A DNA stretch of 36,341 bases from Candidatus Cybelea tumulisoli. GTDB lineage: Bacteria > Vulcanimicrobiota > Vulcanimicrobiia > Vulcanimicrobiales > Vulcanimicrobiaceae. The notes below the pieces were generated by a model. The model made no database searches and was not told the origin of the DNA. It saw only the letters and a program-made list of their open reading frames with translations. The translations under genes were made by a program, and so were the position numbers. The stretch is taken from contig PMTY01000128.1 in assembly GCA_003167155.1 (NCBI GenBank), positions 1 to 36,341 on the forward strand, in the 5' to 3' direction. This document shows, one piece after another, positions 8,192 to 14,734 of the stretch; position 1 is the first letter of the stretch; each line of letters begins with the position of its first letter.

Positions 8192-8410
8192 TTACTGCTC
8201 TTCGGGCGGCCTACAATGTTCCTCGACGGGCATCGCCATTGCGGCCGCGCCAGTAAGGACCGGCGGCTTTGGCATCCTTGGAACCAAAGCACCTGCCAGG
8301 CCATCGTCGCCGTCATCCGTGACGCGAGGTGGACGCCAGGAACCGAACGCCCGTTGAAAAGCGCGCCGGAGCGTCTCCGGCATTTCGGACTTACTAGAGC
8401 GTTTTGCCAT
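8192..8410 (-). CDS. Small unknown protein
   Basis: 72 residues from ATG 8410. The N-terminus is basic and helical (MAKRSSKSEMPETLRRAFQR), followed by a Pro/Asp-rich tail with no fold signal. Composition fits a real small protein better than the overlapping frames in this interval do, but there is no convincing ribosome site and no recognised family. It lies directly upstream of the 8177 gene in the same direction, so it could be its leader gene. Confidence 0.35.
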   Translation of the reverse strand: MAKRSSKSEMPETLRRAFQRAFGSWRPPRVTDDGDDGLAGALVPRMPKPPVLTGAAAMAMPVEEHCRPPEEQ

Positions 8411-8486
8411 ACCAAAGACTTCACTTTTTCGCGAAGTTGTTCCTCGACTCAGTGTCGGCGAAAAATGGTCCCCACTACTTTTTAGT

Positions 8487-8517
8487 AACGCGATACAGCC
8501 GATTCGCGAAGAGTCGC
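8487..8517. repeat. 31-bp repeat, copy 2
   Basis: Direct repeat of 6976-7006 (27/31). The dyad is CGATTC..GAGTCG here, one base off perfect. It lies 3' of the minus-strand gene that ends at 8535. The two copies bracket about 1.5 kb holding the PPOX pseudogene, the HEPN-like gene and the small protein. Confidence 0.6.
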
Positions 8518-8534
8518 GTTCTGTCGGTACCCGG

Positions 8535-9095
8535 TCATCTGAGCATCGCGGCCCGCACAGTGGACGCTAGATGGTCAAGACCCGCTTGTGGTGTGAAGAA
8601 TCTGTCAGAAAGATGAGGAGTCAGCACGACCGTCATTTCACCCACGCGGCCCCATGCAAAAGGCGGCGCGACGTTCCAGTTCGTCGTAAACAGTCTCTTG
8701 AACTCATCCCAGTCGCCCTTGCCGTCAGCGACGACGAGCTTGCGCTGGCACGGCATCGCGAACAGCGACTTCAGCAACGGCAGGCGTTTCTTTAACATGC
8801 ACTCACGATAGGTTTGGTAATCGTCGAATCTCTCATATTTCTTGTACGGCCAGACCGATTTGTCGGCTTTCTTGCGCGGATACGGCATCAACTCGGCGAG
8901 AAGCGTCAATCCGTCCTTGCGGCCGAGCTTATCGGCCTGGTAACGGACGCGCTCGGGCAATGTCGGTGCAGGGACCCCTTCCGTCAGACGCAGCATCACG
9001 TCGCACATAGGCCGCCACGTCCACTGATTCTTAGGGTCCGCGCCAAAGTATTGCTTCGTCCCCGCCAACGTCAACTGGCCCTCTTCCAAATCCAT
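8535..9095 (-). CDS. Unknown soluble protein, possibly N-terminally truncated
   Basis: 186 residues from ATG 9095. The sequence is compact and aromatic-rich, with 'QWTWRPMCDVMLRL', 'KSVWPYKKYERFDDYQTYRE' and 'KLVVADGKGDWDEFKRLF'. It starts abruptly with what looks like the inside of a domain. The frame remains open for only about 10 codons upstream before tandem stops and has no start there, so the 5' end of an ancestral gene may be missing. Strand-turn-Asp patterns suggest an α/β enzyme or nucleic-acid hydrolase, but no motif is decisive. Confidence 0.5.
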   Translation of the reverse strand: MDLEEGQLTLAGTKQYFGADPKNQWTWRPMCDVMLRLTEGVPAPTLPERVRYQADKLGRKDGLTLLAELMPYPRKKADKSVWPYKKYERFDDYQTYRECMLKKRLPLLKSLFAMPCQRKLVVADGKGDWDEFKRLFTTNWNVAPPFAWGRVGEMTVVLTPHLSDRFFTPQAGLDHLASTVRAAMLR

Positions 9096-9120
9096 GTACT
9101 GGTGAAACTTAGAGCGCCGG

Positions 9121-9804
9121 TCACTTCTTACTCTTTATCACAGCAATCGCAGCGACGACCGCTCCTCGGCTGCTCTGGCGGGGGTCTTGGCTTGTAATCC
9201 TTAGAGTAGTGGTGACGTGTCGGGCTCGAAAGGTCCATGTCTCAGCGGCCCACTTGCCATTCTCTACATCGTTGCCATTTGAAGTGTCCCAGGTGAACGT
9301 CTGGAACTGCTTCGCCGCTTCCATGACCATCGTCTTCACGACCGGCGGATTACCTTTACCTTCTCCGCCGTTACCGGAGAGTAGAAAGGCGACGGTATAG
9401 TTAGCACCAGGTTTCGTCGGAAAAGCACTCGTTACGATGCCGCCAGCGTTGTTACCATCGAGGTCTACGCTGCAGTACCCGTCGATGTTCCAGAACGTAG
9501 TCCCGTTGAAGTCTATGTTTCGTTTCGCGACCATCCAATCAGGAGCAAAGACCGTTCCTTTGTGTGGCTCGATGAAATGGTCGCCGTAGTTGACTCCCTG
9601 TGAAAAGTCGCCGTCAGGTAGAATCCCGGTTCCGCTTGGGTTCACGGGGCAGTAACCGTAAGAAGACGATGAGTCCTGCGCTATCGCGCGACTCAGGGCT
9701 ACCCCATCGCTTTGCTGACACCCATCGAGCAGCAGTAGAGACGCAAAGAAGACCGCGCTGTAAGGAAATAGCGAGCGTAGCACGGTGAGCACCTCCAGCA
9801 GCAT
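9121..9804 (-). CDS. Secreted lipoprotein, DUF642/choice-of-anchor C-like β-sandwich
   Basis: About 227 residues from ATG 9804. The frame extends further upstream, but only this start puts a signal peptide at the N-terminus. The hydrophobic stretch FPYSAVFFASLLLLDGC ends in a lipobox (LLDGC). The mature part has the DUF642-type order: LPDGDFSQG, a 'W-V' strand region, DGYCSVDLDGNNAGG, 'PGANYTVAFLLSGN', 'TFTWDTSNG', W-x-F-A region and a final hydrophobic strand. Such domains often bind carbohydrate or act as surface adhesion modules. As cargo of an island it probably alters the cell surface. Confidence 0.65.
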   Translation of the reverse strand: MLLEVLTVLRSLFPYSAVFFASLLLLDGCQQSDGVALSRAIAQDSSSSYGYCPVNPSGTGILPDGDFSQGVNYGDHFIEPHKGTVFAPDWMVAKRNIDFNGTTFWNIDGYCSVDLDGNNAGGIVTSAFPTKPGANYTVAFLLSGNGGEGKGNPPVVKTMVMEAAKQFQTFTWDTSNGNDVENGKWAAETWTFRARHVTTTLRITSQDPRQSSRGAVVAAIAVIKSKK

Positions 9805-10118
9805 TTGGTTGCACGAACGGCTTCTGCGGATGCCTTGACGTGGCCTATGAGTGGCTAGAAAACCTCCCCCACTATTTTTTCGCACACGGCTTTCCTAGAC
9901 GGCGTAAAGGAGTGCCTAATAGACCTATCCCGGTTCGGAATCGGATTTTGAAAACAGATGCGTATGTGCTCATGTGGTGGCGCGTCGGCGGTTGTCGCTT
10001 TTTCGCTACTGCAACCCATCCCCCGGTCAATACCACTAGGGATTGTGTGTCGCTCGCGGTTAGGTGACGAAGACACTGCGAGTCGCCCCTAGCGGTCGAA
10101 AATCATGTACCGAACTGC
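9805..10118. other. Non-coding stretch between divergent lipoprotein and integrase genes
   Basis: About 310 bases with no gene I can support. It must hold the promoter of the minus-strand lipoprotein gene and any upstream control of the integrase. No strong repeat or palindrome was seen. Confidence 0.4.
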
Positions 10119-10174
10119 TTGAACTTGCTGCCTTTCTGAGTTACGATAATCGAACCTTATCGGAAGCCAGGAGG
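10119..10174 (+). promoter_or_regulatory. Sigma-70-like promoter and strong ribosome site of the integrase
   Basis: TTGAAC at 10119-10124, a 17-base spacer, and TACGAT at 10142-10147 make a good -35/-10 pair. AGGAGG at 10169-10174 lies four bases before ATG 10179, a perfect if closely spaced Shine-Dalgarno sequence that fixes this start. Confidence 0.5.
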
Positions 10175-10178
10175 ACTT

Positions 10179-11135
10179 ATGTTAGTACCGCTGCCCGCTA
10201 CAGCACTCGACACCGAAGCCGTCCTTGGTGCGCTCGCCGACAAGGCTAGGGGTTACGCTAACGACGCTCGGTCCGCTAACACAGTGCGCGCCTATGAAAG
10301 CGACCTGCGAGCGTTCTGCTCTTGGTGCCAAGCTCGCGGCCTGAGGTGCCTTCCTGCGACCGCTGAGACGGTTTCGTTGTACATCGCGGACGTGGCCGAG
10401 ACGATGAAGCCTTCGACCCTGCAGCGGCGTCTAGCGGCCATTGCCGTCGCTCACAAGGCGGCCGGATACGAGTCGCCTACGTCGCACGAGGTCGTGCGTT
10501 CCGTGTTGGCTGGGACCCGGCGTCGCCTTGGGGTGGCACAGGGGCAGAAGGAGGCCCTAGGTGTTGACGAGCTTCGCACGATGGTGACGCCGCTTGGGGA
10601 CTCTGCAATCGACCTTCGCGACCGAGCTTTGCTCCTGGTCGGTTTTGCCGGTGCGATGCGACGCTCAGAACTGGTCGGACTCGACGTTGCCGACGCACGG
10701 TTCGAGCGCGCTGGCGTCGTCCTGGCGTTGCGTCGGTCGAAAACAAATCAACAAGGCAACGCCGAGGAGATTGCGATTCCTTACGGCTCAGACGTGACCA
10801 CTTGCCCGGTGCGCGCGTTGCAGGCTTGGCTGGAACGCATCGACGACGGTCCCCTGTTCCGCAGCATCGACCGACACGGAAACATCGGCGGCCGTTTGTC
10901 TGACCATTCGGTGGCGCTTGTCGTCAAGGACCGCGCCGCCAAAGCCGGACTCGACGCCGATAAGGTCGCAGGGCATTCGCTCCGCAGCGGGTTTGCCACG
11001 AGTGCCGCTCGTGCCGGTAAGAGCGAGGCCGCTATCATGCGTCAGACCCGCCACAAAAGCGTTATAGTCGCGCGCCGATACATCCGCCAGGGCACGAAGT
11101 GGGATGACCATGCAGGGCACGGAATCGGGCTCTAG
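10179..11135 (+). CDS. Tyrosine recombinase (site-specific integrase)
   Basis: 318 residues. The N-terminal SAM-like core-binding domain (about 20-110) includes 'SANTVRAYESDLRAFCSWC'. The catalytic domain has all expected residues: R161 (GAMRRSEL), K188 (RRSKTNQQG), H266 and R269 (HSLRSGF), H292 (RHKS) and Tyr301 (RRYIRQG). It would cut and rejoin DNA between attP and attB through a 3'-phosphotyrosine. Length and motifs fit XerC/D-like integrases of plasmids and islands. It is the obvious candidate for recombination at the tRNA-Ser fragments at 23502-28085, though it is 12 kb from the nearest; the pairing is inference. Its plus orientation sets it apart from its minus-strand neighbours. Confidence 0.93.
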   Translation: MLVPLPATALDTEAVLGALADKARGYANDARSANTVRAYESDLRAFCSWCQARGLRCLPATAETVSLYIADVAETMKPSTLQRRLAAIAVAHKAAGYESPTSHEVVRSVLAGTRRRLGVAQGQKEALGVDELRTMVTPLGDSAIDLRDRALLLVGFAGAMRRSELVGLDVADARFERAGVVLALRRSKTNQQGNAEEIAIPYGSDVTTCPVRALQAWLERIDDGPLFRSIDRHGNIGGRLSDHSVALVVKDRAAKAGLDADKVAGHSLRSGFATSAARAGKSEAAIMRQTRHKSVIVARRYIRQGTKWDDHAGHGIGL

Positions 11136-11498
11136 GCTATCGCGGATTTGCGCCCCTAGGAGCGTTTGCAAGGGCGCAGACGACTCCTAACTCTTGCGCC
11201 CTCACTAAGACGCAGCCATGCCCCTGTAACCCACAATACGGCAGGTCCTGAGGTGTTCACCTCAAGGGCTTTCGCCAGAAATGCGCGCGCGATGAGGAGT
11301 GATGTAAAATGTGGCATAAACGCAAAACTCGCGACCTTTTGGGCGCATCTACCTCTTTAGTAGCAGGCTATAGGCCGTCTGTTTCGTCAACACGTTGCAT
11401 TAGAGTGCAAGACGCAAAGGGTACCCTTCAAAAATGGGACACCCTTTTCACACCCCTTTACCGTACCTCTTTTGTCGCATTTGGAGCGGACTGAAGTC
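11136..11498. other. Non-coding stretch after integrase
   Basis: An 8-bp inverted repeat (AGGGCGCA 11171-11178 with TGCGCCCT 11195-11202, 16-base loop) lies about 35 bases past the integrase stop and could be a weak terminator; no T-run follows. A small plus-strand frame at 11309 (61 codons, GAGGAG upstream) is possible but has no supporting feature. Otherwise I see nothing here. Confidence 0.35.
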
Positions 11499-11675
11499 CT
11501 ACGCGCGCGACTCTCTTACGCGCACTTTAGCGGCCTCGTTGCAAAGCTCGCAAACGCTGATGCCCTTAGCCTTGGGGTTTATGCAGCAAACGACGCAGAG
11601 CCCGGCTTTGGCGGCGCGGGCTCTTTGCTTGGCTTTGGAGGCTCTCAGTTGGGCCTTGCGTTCTTCGTCAGACAT
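11499..11675 (-). CDS. Small cysteine-pair protein typical of mobile elements
   Basis: 58 residues from ATG 11675; a longer frame upstream has no start with a ribosome site and looks non-native. A charged N-terminal helix (MSDEERKAQLRASKAKQRAR) leads to 'GLCVVCCINPKAKGISVCEL' then CN, a CxxC...CxxC knuckle, followed by a basic helix. Short RxxGLCxxC proteins of this kind are common in phages and islands and are presumed nucleic-acid binding. It is last in a run of three minus-strand genes. Confidence 0.5.
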   Translation of the reverse strand: MSDEERKAQLRASKAKQRARAAKAGLCVVCCINPKAKGISVCELCNEAAKVRVRESRA

Positions 11676-11725
11676 GTCGTGTTGTGGCGGAGTTCTCAGC
11701 GTCAGGAGTCTGACCCTAGCGGCCG

Positions 11726-12025
11726 TTACCAGGACAGGTCTGCCCAACCCTCGACCTCTTCGCGGCTCTGGCGGTTCTGAAGGTACGTTCCGAACCAGTC
11801 GAGTGCGTAACGGTCTGCGGCTGTGTGCGACGTGTAGCCGTCGCCGAAGGCTCGCCAGAGGTCGCTGGCGGACCCTTGAATCGCGCCAGTCGAGAGGAAG
11901 GCTAGAGCCTGCGCGCTTCCGTCGTGAAACTGAGCCGCGATTATCTTAGCGGTGAGGTCGTCGATTTCGCGGCCTTCTCCTTTGGCCTGTGCGATGCCGA
12001 GAGCTATCTTTTCGCTGTCGTACAT
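11726..12025 (-). CDS. Small unknown island protein
   Basis: 99 residues with a helical pattern: 'EIDDLTAKIIAAQFHDGSAQ' then a 'ALAFLSTGAI' segment and 'ADRYALDWFGTYLQNR'. It resembles short accessory proteins widespread in actinobacterial and acidobacterial mobile DNA, but no function is known. ATG 12025 follows the upstream stop (12027) by one base, so translation is coupled. Co-transcription with the 12566 gene under the promoter at 12607-12635 is likely. Confidence 0.55.
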   Translation of the reverse strand: MYDSEKIALGIAQAKGEGREIDDLTAKIIAAQFHDGSAQALAFLSTGAIQGSASDLWRAFGDGYTSHTAADRYALDWFGTYLQNRQSREEVEGWADLSW

Positions 12026-12026
12026 C

Positions 12027-12566
12027 TTAGGCCGCCTCGATGGCAGCGACGCGGGATTCGAGCGACTTCAGCCGCGCATAACGAGGGCAGCCGGCTTCAT
12101 GGCAGCGCACTCCGTTTATCATGGCGACCGCGCAAGAGTCGCATGAGCCTACTTCTTCTTTCAGGGCGGCCGCATATTCGTTACCGGCCCCTTCTAGAGC
12201 CTCGTCGCGCTCCGTGTCCTCTTCAGTCGCCTCGTCGTCTTCGGGGCCGCTCCAGCCGTCGAGTTCGTCGTAAACGTCGCGCTCCATCGCGCAGCAGGCC
12301 AGTTGAGCGGTTAGTCTCGAAAGACCGCCTTCTGCCAAGGCAGCGTTTGCGTCGATTATGCCTTCGTCGATACCGGCACTTTCATCGCTGCAGTGTTTAA
12401 GCACGTCGAGATTGTAACTCGTATAGATGACCCACTGATGACCGTCGATTGCTTCGTGAACCGCATCTGAAACGTCGCCTTCGTTCTCGCGAACGTCTTG
12501 CTTTACGTTTTCGGCGATGCTGCGAATCTCGCTCCAGTAATCAGACCCCGTGATGTCTTGCGCCAT
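12027..12566 (-). CDS. Unknown acidic island protein with C-terminal zinc motif
   Basis: 179 residues. The N-terminal ~90 residues ('DYWSEIRSIAENVKQDVREN', 'VHEAIDGHQWVIYTSYNLDV') match a small domain repeatedly seen on plasmids and phages of unknown role. An acidic linker (EDDEATEEDTERDEA) follows. The end has CDSCAVAMINGVRCHEAGCP, a Cys4-like motif of the 'inG..cHE.gCP' type. AAAAGGAG lies 8 bases before ATG 12566 and sets the start. It is first in its operon, behind a promoter with tandem 15-bp operators. Antirestriction or a regulatory role can only be guessed. Confidence 0.6.
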   Translation of the reverse strand: MAQDITGSDYWSEIRSIAENVKQDVRENEGDVSDAVHEAIDGHQWVIYTSYNLDVLKHCSDESAGIDEGIIDANAALAEGGLSRLTAQLACCAMERDVYDELDGWSGPEDDEATEEDTERDEALEGAGNEYAAALKEEVGSCDSCAVAMINGVRCHEAGCPRYARLKSLESRVAAIEAA

Positions 12567-12591
12567 GCTGACTGCTCCTTTTCGCTAGTGC

Positions 12592-12635
12592 GTGTTACTG
12601 TCAACAATGTTACTGTCAACACGCAGCCAAGTCAA
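12592..12635 (-). promoter_or_regulatory. Promoter overlapped by tandem 15-bp operator-like repeat
   Basis: On the minus strand TTGACT (12635-12630), a 17-base spacer and TAACAT (12612-12607) form a good promoter for the 12566 gene. Two adjoining copies of a 15-mer, GTGTTACTGTCAACA and ATGTTACTGTCAACA (12592-12606, 12607-12621, plus-strand reading), cover the spacer, the -10 box and the likely start of transcription. Each copy has TGTT/AACA dyad ends. This is where a repressor would block transcription. Confidence 0.55.
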
Positions 12636-12971
12636 GAACACAGACAAACAAAAACTTCGAATGCTGTTGCTTAATGCGAGATTATTTGAGAAGCTTGCAT
12701 CTAAGCTCTAGTTACACTGCCGAACCTGCGTCGCGCGCGGTTTTGCATTACGCTTTGCATTTGCCTCGCGCACGATGCGAGCGCGGGCGGTGAGCACACG
12801 TATGCGCTAGGGGCCAGCGTCTCTCTATAGGTGCGTCCGGTAAAAGGAGCATACACGCCCTACGCATTGTACCGCCGACCTTCTAAAGGCCACGCTGGCA
12901 AAAGGAGCATAAACGGACGATGGGTGGTTTGCGACTGCAACGGAGTGCTATTGCAACAGGCAAACGGTAGC
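12636..12971. other. Non-coding stretch with short direct repeats
   Basis: No gene I can support with confidence. AAAAGGAGCATA occurs twice (12842-12853, 12900-12911), each looking like a strong ribosome site. A plus-strand frame of about 60 codons (12831-13013) runs through them and overlaps the opposing gene, so it is doubtful. A TTTTGCATTACG box lies at 12741. Confidence 0.35.
12741..12762. promoter_or_regulatory. TTTGCATTACG box, copy 1
   Basis: TTTTGCATTACG followed by CTTTGCAT, preceded by GCGCGG. A close relative lies at 13401-13422, upstream of the 13343 gene. The shared layout suggests a common binding protein. Confidence 0.35.
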
Positions 12972-13343
12972 TCACGAAAACGCTTGCGCGTCTACAACGA
13001 ATCGCTCGAATAGCGCCCGCTCTACTACCAAGGTTAGCCTGTCGAACAACTTTGGTTCGCCCCGCAGAAAGTCGGCATAGGCGTCCGGGTCGTAAGCGCG
13101 ACCGCCATGTTTCAAAACGATATACGTTCCATATTCGTCCTGGTTCCTGGCATCGAGCCGTGCGCCAAAATCTGCAAGGGTCGCCAACAGACGCGGGTCC
13201 ATGATTAGCTCGCGACGTTCCTCAGGCGCTTCATCGGCAAGAGCTAGGATTTCGTCTATGAACCCTCCCCGGCCCGAAGGAGGTATTCCTAGTAACCCGT
13301 CGCCCTGCCTGAACGTAAGCGAGGGCGGTACAGTGTTCTTCAT
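12972..13343 (-). CDS. Small unknown soluble protein
   Basis: 123 residues from ATG 13343, chosen because AAAGGAG precedes it at a good distance; the longer frame upstream looks non-native. The sequence includes 'GGFIDEILALADEAPEERRE', 'LADFGARLDARNQDEYGTY' and 'FDRLTLVVERALFERFVVDA'. It looks like a folded helical protein with an acidic surface. No family is recognised. A 22-bp TTTGCATTACG box and a CAGAA/TTCTG dyad (13381-13392) lie upstream, so it is probably regulated separately from its neighbours. Confidence 0.5.
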   Translation of the reverse strand: MKNTVPPSLTFRQGDGLLGIPPSGRGGFIDEILALADEAPEERRELIMDPRLLATLADFGARLDARNQDEYGTYIVLKHGGRAYDPDAYADFLRGEPKLFDRLTLVVERALFERFVVDAQAFS

Positions 13344-13400
13344 TGCAAACTCCTTTGATGTAACGGATTGCGCCGTCCGGCAGAAAGTTCTGCGCGGTCG

Positions 13401-13422
13401 TTTCGCATTACGGTATTGCATC
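13401..13422. promoter_or_regulatory. TTTGCATTACG box, copy 2
   Basis: TTTCGCATTACG followed by GTATTGCAT, also preceded by a GCGCGG stretch, about 60 bases upstream of ATG 13343. It matches the box at 12741 at 11 of its first 12 bases. The interval 13344-13622 holds no gene. Confidence 0.35.
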
Positions 13423-13622
13423 AGAATACGGAAAGCAAGGGGTCGCAACGTCACCGAAAGTCAGCGCGAGGCTTATAGCTATGGGTGCTCAGACGGAAAC
13501 CGCTTTGCATCGGGCACGGCTGCCAAAACTCTCTGTGAGTTAGGCCGAGATTATTAGAATCTGGCGCTTGACGAGGCGTCATGCCCGAGCCTTTATCGAA
13601 AACTGAGCTAACAGCAGTGTCT

Positions 13623-14195
13623 TTAAATGAGCCGTTCCGTAACGCCCAACTCGATGACGACCTTCAACTCTTCGAGTACCTTCTCGCTAATGGCTATCAC
13701 GGAAGCGGACGTGAGAGCTTTCACGGCCCACTCTTCGCTTTTCAGAGCCTCAAGGGTCCGCAGGTCATTGGCGTTAAGTGTAAACTCGGACGAGGCGGTT
13801 TTCGTCGCAAAATCTATTCGGTTGGTCACGCCTGCAGCGGGATGCAGGGTCCTCTTGTGAACGTCGCTATCACGCAAAAGCACAAAAGCAGCCAACAACC
13901 CCTTGTTCTCACGGGCCAACGCCGTCTGCTTGTTGTACCACTGACTTGGCGGTTCCATGCGCCTGCACGTCTCTTGTAGGTAGAACGTCACGCAACGGAA
14001 TGCCGATAGGAAGCCCGAGAAGAGGAACAGGAAGATGCGAGCATATCCTTGGTGCTCACGGTTCCCCCAAGTGAAGCCGAACTGCCTCGTCTCATGGAAG
14101 ACCTGAGCGGACACCTTTTTCAACTGCACCAAATAAAACTGCGCTTCATCGCACTTCCACTGAATATGGGGCCGAATCGTCGGCTTACTCGACAT
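13623..14195 (-). CDS. HEPN-like helical protein, last gene of the KAP operon
   Basis: 190 residues. Helices 'YARIFLFLFSGFLSAFRCVT' then FYLQET (about 51-76) and 'LLAAFVLLRDSDVHKRT' (about 100-116) match the two core HEPN helices. R108 and H113 give an R-x4-H motif (RDSDVH). HEPN proteins are often ribonucleases in toxin-antitoxin and abortive-infection systems. It lies 26 bases downstream of the 14222-14704 gene and is the last in a minus-strand run that includes the KAP NTPase, so it could be that system's effector. This functional reading is inference. Confidence 0.55.
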   Translation of the reverse strand: MSSKPTIRPHIQWKCDEAQFYLVQLKKVSAQVFHETRQFGFTWGNREHQGYARIFLFLFSGFLSAFRCVTFYLQETCRRMEPPSQWYNKQTALARENKGLLAAFVLLRDSDVHKRTLHPAAGVTNRIDFATKTASSEFTLNANDLRTLEALKSEEWAVKALTSASVIAISEKVLEELKVVIELGVTERLI

Positions 14196-14221
14196 CCGGT
14201 ATTCTGAACCGAAGCACCCTG

Positions 14222-14704
14222 CTATACCGCGCCTCGGAGCCGCAGCAGGGCGAAGCGAATCTTGTTGGCGAAACTCATGCGTGAATAATAGCTTCTTCCA
14301 CGAGCGTCTCTCGCTCTGGCGCAGACAATCCGGTAGCCTTGCTTTCTCACGTTACCTATATCGAACATTGTGTGAGAAGGTTCACCGCCTTCTGTAAGTT
14401 GCTTCGACTGAGACGAAAAGAGCAGCGCCTTGCCGCCTGTATTGAGAATCAGGTCAACGGCTTCTAGGTAGATTGGGCGACGACCGCTGTTGCTTACGTT
14501 CACCAGGCCCCAGTCGATGTTAGATGGGTACTCTGGCAGATTGTACGGAATGGCGGCCTCCGACAGTTCCACGCGCAAAGCTCCCTTGTCTCTAACGAGA
14601 TTCGCGAGGCCTAGAACAAGCCCGACGATACCGACCAGGAGTCCTCCGATTCCCGTAAATGCGCCTATCTCCGCGACGACTCTCGTCACTTCCGAGTCCG
14701 TCAT
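14222..14704 (-). CDS. Membrane-anchored β-sandwich protein of unknown function
   Basis: 160 residues. One N-terminal membrane helix (about 13-36, IGAFTGIGGLLVGIVGLVLG) is followed by a β-rich domain with 'WGLVNVSNSGRRPIYLEAVD', a pattern common in small membrane-attached proteins where N.G..p..l marks an Ig-like sheet. The C-terminus is basic. It lies between the KAP NTPase and the HEPN-like gene with 30- and 26-base gaps, which implies co-transcription and possibly membrane placement of the complex. Confidence 0.55.
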   Translation of the reverse strand: MTDSEVTRVVAEIGAFTGIGGLLVGIVGLVLGLANLVRDKGALRVELSEAAIPYNLPEYPSNIDWGLVNVSNSGRRPIYLEAVDLILNTGGKALLFSSQSKQLTEGGEPSHTMFDIGNVRKQGYRIVCARARDARGRSYYSRMSFANKIRFALLRLRGAV

Positions 14705-14734
14705 TTCTCGACGATGTAAAGCAATGCGGTCGCT

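Noticed and set aside
11309-11494. Plus-strand 61-codon gene after the integrase
   Set aside because: A GAGGAG precedes it, but composition is unconvincing and no motif or neighbour supports it.
12831-13013. Plus-strand 60-codon gene
   Set aside because: It overlaps the end of the better-supported minus-strand gene at 12972 and has no proper ribosome site at its start.
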